The notes under the pieces were generated by a model that saw only the letters and a program-made list of their open reading frames with translations, did no database searches and was not told where the DNA came from. From NCBI RefSeq assembly GCF_013522825.1, contig NZ_JAAMQZ010000043.1, forward strand, positions 1 to 36,715: DNA of 36,715 nt. The letters are read 5' to 3'. The stretch comes from Stutzerimonas stutzeri (GTDB taxonomy: Bacteria > Pseudomonadota > Gammaproteobacteria > Pseudomonadales > Pseudomonadaceae). Shown here one piece after another: positions 27,751 through 35,759 of this stretch. The translations under genes and the position numbers were made by a program. Position 1 is the stretch's first letter. Every line of letters starts with the position of its first letter.

Positions 27751-29031
27751 ATGCTTGATTCGAAACTGCTACGCACACAGCTGCAAGACGTTGCCGATCG
27801 CTTGGCTACCCGCGGTTATCAGCTGGACGTAGCGCGTATCGAGGCGCTGGAAGCCCAGCGCAAGACCGTGCAGACCCGCACCGAGCAACTCCAGGCCGAG
27901 CGCAATGCCCGCTCCAAATCCATCGGTCAGGCCAAGCAGCGCGGTGAGGACATTGCGCCGCTGCTGGCCGATGTCGATCGCATGGCTGCCGCGCTGGACG
28001 CCGGCAAACAGGAGCTCGAGGGCCTCCAGGCCGAGCTGGACCAGCTGATGCTGAATCTGCCGAACCTGCCGCACGACTCGGTGCCTGTGGGCAAGGACGA
28101 AGATGAGAACGTCGAAGTACGTCGCTGGGGCACGGCGAAAAACTTCGATTTCCCCGTACAGGATCACGTCGCCCTTGGCGAGCAGCATGGCTGGCTGGAT
28201 TTCGAGACCGCGGCCAAGTTGTCCGGTGCGCGCTTCGCCCTGATGCGCGGGCCGATCGCCCGCCTGCACCGTGCGCTGGCGCAGTTCATGATCGACCTGC
28301 ACACCCGCGAGCATGGCTACGAGGAGACCTACACGCCTTATCTGGTCCAGGCGCCGGCGCTGCAGGGTACTGGTCAGTTGCCCAAGTTCGAAGAAGATCT
28401 GTTCAAGATCAGTCGTGAAGGCGAGGCCGATTTTTACCTGATCCCGACCGCTGAAGTCTCGCTGACCAATATCGTTGCCGGCGAAATTCTCGATGCCAGG
28501 CAGCTTCCGCTGAAGTTCGTTGCCCACACGCCATGCTTTCGCAGCGAGGCGGGTGCGTCCGGCCGTGATACCCGCGGGATGATTCGCCAGCATCAGTTCG
28601 ACAAGGTCGAGATGGTGCAGATCGTCGAGCCGAGCCAGTCCTTCGAAGCGCTGGAAAGCCTGACGGCCAACGCCGAGAAGGTGCTGCAATTGCTGGAACT
28701 GCCATATCGGCTGCTGGCGCTGTGCACCGGCGACATGGGTTTCAGCGCCACCAAGACCTATGACCTGGAGGTCTGGGTGCCGAGCCAGGAGAAATACCGC
28801 GAGATTTCTTCCTGCTCCAACTGCGGCGACTTCCAGGCGCGCCGCATGCAGGCGCGCTACCGCAACCCGGAAACCGGCAAGCCCGAGCTGGTGCATACCC
28901 TCAATGGCTCCGGCCTGGCGGTGGGGCGCACCCTGGTCGCGGTGCTGGAAAACTACCAGCAGGCTGATGGCAGCGTTCGCGTGCCCGAAGTGCTCAAACC
29001 CTATATGGGCGGTATCGAAGTCATCGGTTAA
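27751..29031 (+). CDS. serS: seryl-tRNA synthetase
   Basis: 426 aa class II aminoacyl-tRNA synthetase. The N-terminal ~110 residues form the antiparallel coiled-coil arm that contacts the long variable arm of tRNA-Ser. The catalytic core shows motif 2 (FRSEAGASGRDTRGMIRQHQFDKVEM) and motif 3 (GSGLAVGRTLVAVLENYQ). It charges tRNA-Ser and tRNA-Sec. The ATG is preceded by an ACGAGACTC purine-rich segment. It follows crcB by 72 bases and ends ~80 bases before a terminator. Confidence 0.97.
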   Translation: MLDSKLLRTQLQDVADRLATRGYQLDVARIEALEAQRKTVQTRTEQLQAERNARSKSIGQAKQRGEDIAPLLADVDRMAAALDAGKQELEGLQAELDQLMLNLPNLPHDSVPVGKDEDENVEVRRWGTAKNFDFPVQDHVALGEQHGWLDFETAAKLSGARFALMRGPIARLHRALAQFMIDLHTREHGYEETYTPYLVQAPALQGTGQLPKFEEDLFKISREGEADFYLIPTAEVSLTNIVAGEILDARQLPLKFVAHTPCFRSEAGASGRDTRGMIRQHQFDKVEMVQIVEPSQSFEALESLTANAEKVLQLLELPYRLLALCTGDMGFSATKTYDLEVWVPSQEKYREISSCSNCGDFQARRMQARYRNPETGKPELVHTLNGSGLAVGRTLVAVLENYQQADGSVRVPEVLKPYMGGIEVIG

Positions 29032-29109
29032 GGCTAGCTGCAAGAGTGATGGGAGCGGATGTCGCGTGATCGCGGCGTTGCGGCAAAAGGCCCATCCTTG
29101 ATTTTCGAC

Positions 29110-29155
29110 AGGGGCAGGGCGGCGCTGATCGGCTGTGATGCCCCTATCTTTTTTT
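29110..29155 (+). terminator. serS terminator
   Basis: AGGGGCA (29110-29116) pairs with TGCCCCT (29139-29145) around a 22 base loop, followed by ATCTTTTTTT. The T-run is strong but the loop is long. Confidence 0.65.
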
Positions 29156-29177
29156 GCTGAAATCAGGATCGAGCCGC

Positions 29178-30572
29178 ATGGATTACCTTCCCCTGTTTCA
29201 CAACCTCAAGGGCCGCCGGGTGCTGATCGTGGGGGGTGGCGATATTGCCCTGCGCAAGGCGCGGCTGCTGTCCGAAGCGGGCGCGCTGCTGCGCGTGGTG
29301 GCCCCCGAGATCGGCTCGCAACTGGCCGAGCTGGTGGAGCAGAGTGGCGGGCAGACAGTACTTCGCGGCTATGCCGACGGCGACCTGGCCGGTTGCGTGC
29401 TGGCCATCGCCGCCACCGATGACGAGCCCCTGAACGCCCGCGTTTCGCAGGATGCCCGTGCGCTCGGCATCCCGGTCAACGTGGTGGATTCGCCAGAGCT
29501 GTGCACGGTGATCTTCCCGGCCATCGTCGATCGTTCGCCGCTGGTGATCGCGGTATCCAGTGGTGGCGATGCGCCGGTGCTGGCGCGGCTGATTCGCGCA
29601 CGGATCGAAACCTGGATTCCCGCTGCTTACGGTCAACTGGCCGGGCTGGCCAAGGCATTCCGTGCCCAGGTCAAAGCGAAATTTTCCGATGTCCAGCAGC
29701 GTCGGGTGTTCTGGGAGGAAGTCTTCCAAGGCAATATCGCCGAACAGGCGCTGGCTGGACGTGTCGAAGAGGCCGAGCGGCTGCTGGCAGACAAACTCTC
29801 CGGTGCGGCACCCAAGGCGTTGGGCGAGGTGTATCTGGTCGGCGCCGGGCCGGGTGATCCCGATCTGCTGACCTTCCGTGCCCTGCGCCTGATGCAGCAG
29901 GCCGATGTGGTGCTCTACGACCGTTTGGTGGCACCGGCCATTCTCGACCTGTGTCGTCGCGATGCGGATCGCATCTACGTGGGCAAGCAGCGCGCCGAGC
30001 ATGCTCTGCCCCAGGAGCAGATCAACCAGCGGTTGGTCTCTCTGGCCCAAGAGGGCAAGCGGGTGCTGCGCCTCAAGGGCGGAGACCCGTTCATCTTCGG
30101 TCGTGGCGGCGAGGAAATTGAAGAGCTGGCCACCCATGGCATTCCCTTCCAGGTGGTGCCGGGCATTACCGCCGCCAGTGGCTGTGCCGCCTATGCCGGC
30201 ATTCCCTTGACCCATCGCGACCATGCGCAATCGGTGCGTTTCGTCACCGGGCACCTGAAGGATGGCAGTTGCGATCTGCCCTGGTCGGAGCTGGTGGCCT
30301 CAAGCCAGACGCTGGTGTTCTACATGGGGCTGGTGGGCTTGCCGCTGATCTGCCAGCAGCTGATCGATCATGGCCGCGCCGCCGGTACTCCTGTCGCCCT
30401 GATTCAGCAGGGCACCACCAGCAACCAGCGGGTGTTTACCGGCACGCTGGCTGATCTGCCCGAACGCATTGCGAACCAGCAGGTGCAGGCGCCGACCCTG
30501 ATCATCGTTGGCGAGGTGGTGCAGCTGCGGGACAAGCTGGCCTGGTTCGAGGGCAGCGCGCCAGACTGTTGA
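29178..30572 (+). CDS. cysG: siroheme synthase CysG (trifunctional)
   Basis: 464 aa. CysG makes siroheme for sulfite and nitrite reductases from uroporphyrinogen III. Residues ~1-150 form the NAD-dependent precorrin-2 dehydrogenase/ferrochelatase half (VLIVGGGDIALRKARLL, VNVVDSPELCTVIFPA, VSSGGDAPVLARL); ~150-215 are the linker/dimerisation region; ~216-464 are the SAM-dependent methyltransferase (VYLVGAGPGDPDLLTFRALR, LKGGDPFIFGRGGEE, VPGITAASGCAAYAGIPLTHRD). ATG at 29178 is eight codons inside the open frame and has AGGATCGAG before it. The final codons (Asp-Cys-stop) lie inside the terminal repeat of a palindromic element, so the element supplies the stop codon. Confidence 0.95.
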   Translation: MDYLPLFHNLKGRRVLIVGGGDIALRKARLLSEAGALLRVVAPEIGSQLAELVEQSGGQTVLRGYADGDLAGCVLAIAATDDEPLNARVSQDARALGIPVNVVDSPELCTVIFPAIVDRSPLVIAVSSGGDAPVLARLIRARIETWIPAAYGQLAGLAKAFRAQVKAKFSDVQQRRVFWEEVFQGNIAEQALAGRVEEAERLLADKLSGAAPKALGEVYLVGAGPGDPDLLTFRALRLMQQADVVLYDRLVAPAILDLCRRDADRIYVGKQRAEHALPQEQINQRLVSLAQEGKRVLRLKGGDPFIFGRGGEEIEELATHGIPFQVVPGITAASGCAAYAGIPLTHRDHAQSVRFVTGHLKDGSCDLPWSELVASSQTLVFYMGLVGLPLICQQLIDHGRAAGTPVALIQQGTTSNQRVFTGTLADLPERIANQQVQAPTLIIVGEVVQLRDKLAWFEGSAPDC

Positions 30573-30701
30573 AAAACTACCTGCGTTGGCAATACTGCGT
30601 TAAAAACAGGCTCGGACTGCTCATTTAGACCACTAAACTCCGCGTCCTCGCCTGTTTTTGCCTTGTCTTGCCTGCCTCGCCTACGTTTTTCAACAGTCTG
30701 G
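30561..30701. repeat. 141 bp nested palindromic element (MITE/REP-like), full copy
   Basis: The ends are perfect 17 bp inverted repeats, CCAGACTGTTGAAAAAC (30561-30577) and its complement (30685-30701). An inner perfect pair, AAAAACAGGC (30602-30611) and GCCTGTTTTT (30650-30659), encloses a small TTTAG-ACCA-CTAAA hairpin, so the whole unit can fold into one long interrupted stem. No ORF fits inside. Its left end overlaps the last codons of cysG. A shortened relative lies at 21594-21653. No obvious target duplication flanks it. Confidence 0.85.
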
Positions 30702-30738
30702 TATGGGCCTGATAATACAGGCTGCCAGATCTAGGCAT

Positions 30739-31737
30739 TCAGCGCGACCAGATGCCCTTGCCCGGCAGCCGCTCACGATCATGGACGCGCTCCAGCGCCA
30801 GCTGCGGACCCTTGGGAATGATGCCATTGGCGTTGATCTGGCGATGGCTCGCGTAGTAATGGCTCTTGATATGGGTGAAATCCACGGTTTGCGCGATTTC
30901 CGGCCACTGATACAGCTCGCGCAGCCAGTTCGACAGGTTCGGGTAGTCCTCGATACGTCGCAGGTTGCATTTGAAATGGCCGTGGTAAACCGTATCGAAG
31001 CGTACGACGGTGGTGAACAGTCGCCAGTCCGCTTCGGTCAGAAACTCACCTGCCAGATAGCGCCGTTGCCCGAGGCGTTGTTCCAGCCAGTCCAGTTCGC
31101 TGAAAACCTCGTCGAAGGCGGTTTCGTAGGCCTGCTGCGTGGTGGCGAAGCCGGCACGGTAGACGCCGTTGTTGACGGCTGGATAGATCCGCTCGTTGAG
31201 CCTGTCGATCTCGGCGCGTAGCGGCTCGGGATACAGGTCCAGCTTCGAGCCGGTCAGTGTGTCGAAGGCGCTGTTGAAGATGCGGATCAGCTCGGAGGAT
31301 TCATTGTTGACGATACGCTGTTCCTGCTTGTCCCAGAGCACAGGGACGGTTACCCGGCCCGTGTAGCTCGCATCATCGGCAGTGTAGCGCTGGTGCAGAA
31401 ACTCCAGCCCGTCGAGGGCATCGCCGCTGGAGCCGGTGCTCTTGTCGAACGTCCAGCCGTGTTCGGCCATCAGCCAACTGACCACGGATACGTCGATCAG
31501 CGAATCGAGTTGCTTGAGTTTTCGATAGATCAGCGTGCGGTGCGCCCAGGGACAGGCGAGCGAAACATAGAGGTGAAAGCGCCCGGCTTCCGCCTTGACG
31601 GCGCGCTGGCCGTCCGGACCAGGCGAGCCGTCAGCGCTTACCCAGCCGCGGCGCTGGGCCTGCTCACGCTGGAATTCGCCTTTGTCGCTGCTTTCATACC
31701 AGCGGTCGTGCCATTGCCCGTCTACCAGAAGTCCCAT
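30739..31737 (-). CDS. yqjG: glutathionyl-hydroquinone reductase (Xi-class GST)
   Basis: 332 aa, the length of YqjG/PcpF-type enzymes rather than ordinary ~200-220 aa GSTs. These reduce S-glutathionyl-hydroquinones using glutathione. The thioredoxin-like N-terminal domain has the catalytic Cys62 in SLACPWAHRTLIYRKLK, and the substrate-binding NNESSELIRIFNSAFD segment is present. The C-terminal all-helical domain includes FLTEADWRLFTTVVRFDTVYHGHFKCNLRRI, a strong family signature. It is a single gene, followed by the palindromic element and preceded by ~85 bases and the ybiB 3' end. Confidence 0.92.
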   Translation of the reverse strand: MGLLVDGQWHDRWYESSDKGEFQREQAQRRGWVSADGSPGPDGQRAVKAEAGRFHLYVSLACPWAHRTLIYRKLKQLDSLIDVSVVSWLMAEHGWTFDKSTGSSGDALDGLEFLHQRYTADDASYTGRVTVPVLWDKQEQRIVNNESSELIRIFNSAFDTLTGSKLDLYPEPLRAEIDRLNERIYPAVNNGVYRAGFATTQQAYETAFDEVFSELDWLEQRLGQRRYLAGEFLTEADWRLFTTVVRFDTVYHGHFKCNLRRIEDYPNLSNWLRELYQWPEIAQTVDFTHIKSHYYASHRQINANGIIPKGPQLALERVHDRERLPGKGIWSR

Positions 31738-31811
31738 GATTGCCTCCTCGATTCGTATCTTGGAGACAGTCTAGGGGGCAAGGTTCGATCAAAGGGACGT
31801 AATGCCGGGTC

Positions 31812-31838
31812 AAACCCATCGATCAGACTGATGGGTTT
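31812..31838 (-). terminator. tus-ybiB operon terminator overlapping the stop codon
   Basis: AAACCCATC (31812-31820) pairs with GATGGGTTT (31830-31838) over a 9 base loop. One arm lies in the last codons of ybiB and the stop codon is in the loop. Only TTTG follows on the minus strand. Confidence 0.6.
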
Positions 31839-32803
31839 CGCTGCTCCCAGTAGTGGCGTGCTTGCTCGAAAGCCGTCTCGCGGGGCTGCCCCAGGCCGCG
31901 CAACGCCAGCGCCATGGTGGCGACGACGGCCAGTTCGCCATAGGCATCCTCCGCACCATGCCATACGGCAAGCAGATGCTGCGGATCGAGTTGCGCAGGC
32001 TTCACGTGGCGCTGCGGCGAAAGGGCGGGCCATTCTTCATCCCAGGCCGCGCCGGCTTCAGTGCCGTACAGGTGTGCCACGCCATCCGGGTTGACCTCGA
32101 TTTCGCCGCCTTCGCCCTTGATGACGATGCTGCTGTCGCCCAGCAGGCGGCTGGCCTCGCGATGATTGGCCTGGTAGCCGGGATGGAAAATGCTCTGCAG
32201 GCCGCAGCGCGCGCCGAGCGGATTGAGGATGCGCGCCAGCGAGTGAATCGGCGAGCGCAGGCCAAGAATGTTGCGCTGGTCGATCATGCGTTGCAGGCCG
32301 GGCATCCATGCGCCCAGCGGCATGAATGCCGGACGGTTGCTGTCGAGAGCGGCACCGACGGCGTTCCAGTCGTCGCAACGGGGGATATCCAGCAGTTCGA
32401 GAAGCTGCTCGCTGTACAGGCGGCCCGCCGTATGCGCGCCGCCTCCGTGCATCAGGATGCGCACGCCATTCTGCGCCAGGCATTTGGCCGCCAGCAGATA
32501 CCAGGGCAGATGGCGCTTCTTGCCGGCATAGGTCGGCCAGTCGATGTCCACGGCGATTGCCGGTGCATGCAGTCGCTCGCGCACGGCTTCGGTGAAGCCG
32601 GCAAGCTCTTCGGCGCTTTCTTCCTTGTGCCGCAGCAGCATCAGGAAGGCCCCGAGCTGGGTGTCTTCGGCCTTGCCGTCGAGCAGCATGCCCATGGCTT
32701 CGCGGGCTTCCTCGCGGGTCAGGTCGCGGGCGCCGCGCTTGCCCTTGCCGAGAATGCGCACGAACACGGCAAAGGGATGTTCGGCGGGCGTGACGATACT
32801 CAT
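31823..32803 (-). CDS. ybiB: YbiB/TrpD2-family protein (phosphoribosyltransferase-like)
   Basis: 326 aa. It has the fold of anthranilate phosphoribosyltransferase: a helical N-domain (REEAREAMGMLLDGKAEDTQLGAFLMLLR) and an alpha/beta domain with the glycine-rich GVRILMHGGGAHTAGR loop. The catalytic residues of TrpD for PRPP and anthranilate are not conserved as in true TrpD; characterised E. coli YbiB (TrpD2) binds nucleic acids instead. The ATG overlaps the tusE stop by four bases (ATGA), so it is the last gene of the tusDCBE unit. That context suggests, without proof, a link to tRNA or sulfur transfer. Confidence 0.85.
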   Translation of the reverse strand: MSIVTPAEHPFAVFVRILGKGKRGARDLTREEAREAMGMLLDGKAEDTQLGAFLMLLRHKEESAEELAGFTEAVRERLHAPAIAVDIDWPTYAGKKRHLPWYLLAAKCLAQNGVRILMHGGGAHTAGRLYSEQLLELLDIPRCDDWNAVGAALDSNRPAFMPLGAWMPGLQRMIDQRNILGLRSPIHSLARILNPLGARCGLQSIFHPGYQANHREASRLLGDSSIVIKGEGGEIEVNPDGVAHLYGTEAGAAWDEEWPALSPQRHVKPAQLDPQHLLAVWHGAEDAYGELAVVATMALALRGLGQPRETAFEQARHYWEQRNPSV

Positions 32804-33135
32804 ATACAGTTGCTCGGTTTGGGCAGGCCCGCCAGCTTGGCGGCCAGCTTGGCGGGTGTGCCCTTGAATAGACGGTTCAGGTGCAGGCTGTTGCCCTTGT
32901 CGGGGCCGAGTTTCAGCGCGACATACCTGATCAGCGGGCGTGTCGCGGGGGAAAGCTGGAATTGTTGATGGAACTCGCGCAGCAACAGCAGGATTTCCCA
33001 GTGCTCGCTTTGCAGATCGAGACCTTCGGCCTGCGCCAGCGCCTGGGCGACAGGCTCGCTCCAGTCACTCAGGTCCAGCAGATAGCCTTCCTGATCGACG
33101 GCAATCTTGCTGCCATTCACGACGAGTGCGCTCAT
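32800..33135 (-). CDS. tusE: sulfurtransferase TusE (DsrC family)
   Basis: 111 aa. TusE accepts persulfide sulfur from the TusBCD complex and passes it to MnmA. The DsrC-like fold is recognisable from DWSEPVAQALAQAEGLDLQSEHWEILLLLREFHQQFQLSPATRPLI. The penultimate residue Cys110 (SNCI) is the family's sulfur-carrying cysteine. The second cysteine of dissimilatory DsrC proteins is missing (Leu/Phe occupy that stretch), which marks it as the TusE type. It overlaps tusB and ybiB by four bases each. Confidence 0.94.
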   Translation of the reverse strand: MSALVVNGSKIAVDQEGYLLDLSDWSEPVAQALAQAEGLDLQSEHWEILLLLREFHQQFQLSPATRPLIRYVALKLGPDKGNSLHLNRLFKGTPAKLAAKLAGLPKPSNCI

Positions 33136-33434
33136 AGCCAGGCATTGGTCCGCGCGTAGCGGCAGCAGAGTTCGACGAAAGCCGGGTAATCGACCGGCTG
33201 CAGATGGCCGGGCAGATCCTCCAGCCCGCGTGCGGCGATGTCCTCGTCCAGGGCAAAGAGGGCGATGCCCTCCGGCAGCAGTTCCAGCGCCTGACGCTGG
33301 GCGGTGCCGCGCTGCAGCGCGTAGACGGCGTCGCCGCTGAGCAGCAACCCGTCGCCGGCAGACAACAGGCGCAGGCAGCTGGAGAGCCGGCTGTCGGCGA
33401 AAGGGGAGTGTGAAAGCAGGTGCAAGGTGGCCAT
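33132..33434 (-). CDS. tusB: sulfur relay protein TusB (DsrH-like)
   Basis: 100 aa, the small subunit of the TusBCD heterohexamer. Typical N-terminal LHLLSHSPFADSRLSSCLRLLSAGDGLLLSGDAVYAL segment of the DsrH/TusB family. TusB itself is not the sulfur carrier. The start shares one base with the tusC stop and the stop overlaps tusE by four. Confidence 0.9.
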   Translation of the reverse strand: MATLHLLSHSPFADSRLSSCLRLLSAGDGLLLSGDAVYALQRGTAQRQALELLPEGIALFALDEDIAARGLEDLPGHLQPVDYPAFVELCCRYARTNAWL

Positions 33435-33793
33435 CAGAGCGTGATCACATGGTCATAGCGATTGATAAGGGCGCCGAGGGCGCCGTCGTCCAGTACCTCA
33501 ACGGCAAGGCCCAGGCTGGCTTCGTCCAGCCCGCGCTCGTCGAGGCTGCGTCTGGCCGCATACAGCGACTCGATTCCGAACAGCGGCAGCGCCTGCAGAT
33601 TGGCGGTCAGGTCCTTCTGCTGTATGGATGCCGCCTGTTGCATCGGCGCCAGCTGGAACACGCCATCATCGAGAAACAGCAGGCCCAGCGGCAGTTCGAA
33701 GGCGCCGCCAGCGAGCACGATATCCAGGGCCTCGCGGGCCGAGGGGCCGGACCAGGGCGACTGGCGGCTGATGATGAGCATCGAACGGGCCAT
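33434..33793 (-). CDS. tusC: sulfur relay protein TusC (DsrF-like)
   Basis: 119 aa DsrE/F-like fold subunit. SMLIISRQSPWSGPSAREALDIVLAGGAFELPLGLLFLDDGVFQL is the family N-terminus, and LPLFGIESLYAARRSLDERGL matches the central region. It has no free catalytic cysteine, as usual for TusC. Start and stop each share one base with the neighbouring tus genes, so the three subunits are tightly coupled. Confidence 0.92.
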   Translation of the reverse strand: MARSMLIISRQSPWSGPSAREALDIVLAGGAFELPLGLLFLDDGVFQLAPMQQAASIQQKDLTANLQALPLFGIESLYAARRSLDERGLDEASLGLAVEVLDDGALGALINRYDHVITL

Positions 33794-34185
33794 CAGTGAC
33801 CTCCAAAGCAGACGAGGCGGTCGGCCTGTTGCGCCGCTTCGTGCAACTGGCCCAGCCCGGAAAGCGCCCAGCCCGGCGCGAGATTGGCGGCAGGTCGCCC
33901 ATGGCGTTTGGCTTCCTGTTCATCCAGCACGCCACGGCGCAGGCCAGCGGCGATGCATACCACGCCGTCGAGCCCGTGGGCCTGGATGAACTGGCTCCAT
34001 TGTCCGGCGATATCGAATTCATCCTGCGCGGCCACAATATTGCCCGACGCGCTATGCACGCCATCCTGATACAGAAACAGCCGGACGATCTCGTGCCCAC
34101 CGGCAAGCACCGCTTCGGCAAAACGCAAGGCGCGCCGCGAGGCAGGGGAGTGGGCGGGGGCGTAAAGGGCGATTGCGAATTTCAT
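33793..34185 (-). CDS. tusD: sulfurtransferase TusD (DsrE-like)
   Basis: 130 aa, first gene of the tusDCBE-ybiB operon. TusD takes sulfur from TusA and carries it on a cysteine, here Cys77 in GLDGVVCIAAGLRRGVLD. The N-terminal FAIALYAPAHSPASRRALRFAEAVLAGGHEIVRLFLYQDGVH is the DsrE fold. AAGGTG lies five bases before the ATG. A TATCAT -10-like box at 34215-34210 would give a very short leader. Confidence 0.94.
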   Translation of the reverse strand: MKFAIALYAPAHSPASRRALRFAEAVLAGGHEIVRLFLYQDGVHSASGNIVAAQDEFDIAGQWSQFIQAHGLDGVVCIAAGLRRGVLDEQEAKRHGRPAANLAPGWALSGLGQLHEAAQQADRLVCFGGH

Positions 34186-34463
34186 GAGGCACCTTGTTCA
34201 GTGGACGACATGATACGCCAGCTGCAGAAACGAGTAGGGGCGAGGTTGCCCCCACCGTCCTCCAAGACATCGATCCACCACCACCACGGCGAGCGCCAGC
34301 GCCAGTTACAGCGCTACGCACCATGCCTAGCGCACGACGAAAAGCCCCGGATTTCGATGAGGTCAGGGGCTTTCGATATGGCGCGGCTGATCAATCGCAT
34401 CGAAGTCTAGGTATGTCGGAGAGGATGAATACGGCAGTACGCGCTGGGTGAAGCGGCTTCTGG
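34186..34463. other. intergenic between tusD and the IS5-family element
   Basis: It contains the tus operon upstream region and a hairpin AAAGCCCC (34341-34348) with GGGGCTTT (34366-34373) around 17 bases. On the minus strand TTTTC follows the hairpin, so it may be the terminator of a minus-strand gene that once lay to the right. No credible ORF was seen. Confidence 0.5.
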
Positions 34464-35325
34464 CCTAGGGTCTGTTGACGTTTTGCGGTGGGGCATTGAG
34501 GAAGAAGAGCAAACCCGCAGAATTGAGGTTCCTACACCAATAACCCTGCGGGTTTGCAATGCCCCGATTAATGCTCAGTGACGAGCTTTGGTCGAAGCTG
34601 GAAAAAATTCTGCTTCAGCAAGCGATTTACCACAAGCCAGATCTGCGGATGACGGTTGAGGGAATGCTCTACCGGATGCGCGTGGGCTGCCCCTGGCGAG
34701 ATCTGCCCAGCGCCTTCGGATGCTGGAATTCTGTCTACAAACGCTTCAACGCCTGGTCGGCGGCCGGCAAGTGGCTCAAGTTTTCAACGCCTTGCTCGAG
34801 GAGCCTGACTTTGAGTGGGCGTTCATCGACGGCACTTATGTAAAGGCCCATAAGCACAGTGCCGGTGCTGCCAGCGGTCAGCCTGAAGCGATTGGCAAAA
34901 GCCGCGCCGGGCAGACCAGCAAGATCCATCTAGCTGTCGATGCGCATGGTTTGCCTGTGGCTTTCGAGATCACCGGAGGCGACATCAACGACTGCACCGC
35001 GGCTCCCGAGCTGATTGCACAGTTGCCGTCTGCCGAAGTGATTGTCGCGGACAAAGGCTATGACAGTGAGCGCATCCGTGAACTGATCGAGGTGTTGGGC
35101 GCTCGACCGGTGATTCCCAGAAAGCGCAATTCGATCAGGGGCAATGCCGACCTGGATAGGGGCCTGTATCGTTATCGGCATCTGGTCGAGAACGCTTTTG
35201 CGCGGCTGAAGCAGTATCGCGCGGTGGCGTTCCGATACGACAAGCTGAAACGCAATTACGAGAGCATGGTAGCCATGGCCTGCGGACTCCTATGGCTACC
35301 CATGTGAAACGTCAACAGACCCTAG
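34464..35325 (+). mobile_element. IS5-family insertion sequence with target duplication
   Basis: Perfect 15 bp terminal inverted repeats GGTCTGTTGACGTTT (34468-34482) and its complement (35307-35321) bound an 854 bp element. The same four bases, CTAG, flank both ends (34464-34467 and 35322-35325), a target duplication of the size and sequence typical for the IS5/IS427 group. Removing the element and one CTAG restores a continuous non-coding sequence. The clean ends suggest a fairly recent insertion. Confidence 0.92.
34559..35307 (+). pseudogene. IS5-family transposase, split by a frameshift
   Basis: The N-terminal part (34559-34843, 94 codons) carries the PRLMLSDELWSKLEKILL start and the GMLYRMRVGCPWRDLPSAFG DNA-binding region. 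The C-terminal part (34720-35307) is in the -1 frame and carries the DDE domain: first Asp in FIDGTYVKAHK, second in VIVADKGYDSERIRE, and RHLVENAFARLKQYRAVAFRYDKL with the R(3)E(6)K signature. Protein continuity breaks at KWLK / VFNALLEEPDFEW near 34782-34786 (AAGTTTTC). Some members of this family use programmed frameshifting, but I see no X-XXY-YYZ slippery heptamer in the overlap, so a one-base deletion is at least as likely. Confidence 0.8.
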
Positions 35326-35400
35326 CGCCAAAGCGGCGCTCTAATGAGCAAGGCGCTGATGCCCAGGCAGCATACAGAAGACGGATAAACCATTTGGAAT

Positions 35401-35428
35401 GGAAGGAAACGGTTAAAAACCGCCTTCC
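35401..35428. repeat. imperfect hairpin downstream of the EthD-family gene
   Basis: GGAAGG (35401-35406) and CGGTT (35410-35414) pair with AACCG (35418-35422) and CCTTCC (35423-35428), with three bulged A residues and a 3 base loop. It lies 16 bases past the EthD gene stop and may end its transcript, though no T-run follows. Confidence 0.45.
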
Positions 35429-35444
35429 CATTTGTTCCGAGCGG

Positions 35445-35759
35445 CTAGTGTCCGATGACCACAGCACTAAACTGCATCACAGGCTCCAGATCGGTGTAGT
35501 TGCGGATATCTGCAAGAATTTCTTCAGCATTAGGACCGAAGCTTGCCTGAAACGTCTCAAGCGAATCACAGAAGATATGGCACATTGCTATATATGGCGC
35601 AGGCACATCCGCCCCCGCCGTAATGCCTCTGTCTACTGTGTAGTAAAGACAGGCTTTGCCCATACGTTCCTGCACCAGCGGCATATGTATGTCGCGGTAG
35701 TAGTCCTGATCGAAACGTGCCTCGGGTGTGTTGGGATACATCACGCTGACCTTGATCAT
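35445..35759 (-). CDS. EthD-family small protein
   Basis: 104 aa, single ferredoxin-like EthD domain (dimeric alpha+beta barrel). The pattern IKVSVMYPNTPEARFDQDYYRDIHMPLVQERMG is characteristic of the family, including the conserved DYY.DIHMPLV helix. Members are associated with ether degradation, polyketide modification or heme-like ligand handling, and most have no proven function. An AAGGAG eleven bases before ATG (and AAAGG immediately before it) supports the start. The gene is isolated between two insertion sequences, and its codons look less G/C-rich than those of the core genes (ATA and other A/T-ending codons), so it may be accessory or acquired. Confidence 0.8.
   Translation of the reverse strand: MIKVSVMYPNTPEARFDQDYYRDIHMPLVQERMGKACLYYTVDRGITAGADVPAPYIAMCHIFCDSLETFQASFGPNAEEILADIRNYTDLEPVMQFSAVVIGH

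Noticed and set aside
27769..29043. 424 codon minus-strand frame opposite serS
   Set aside because: Shadow of serS; composition reflects complemented codons.
29163..30254. 363 codon minus-strand frame opposite cysG
   Set aside because: Shadow of cysG with no family resemblance.
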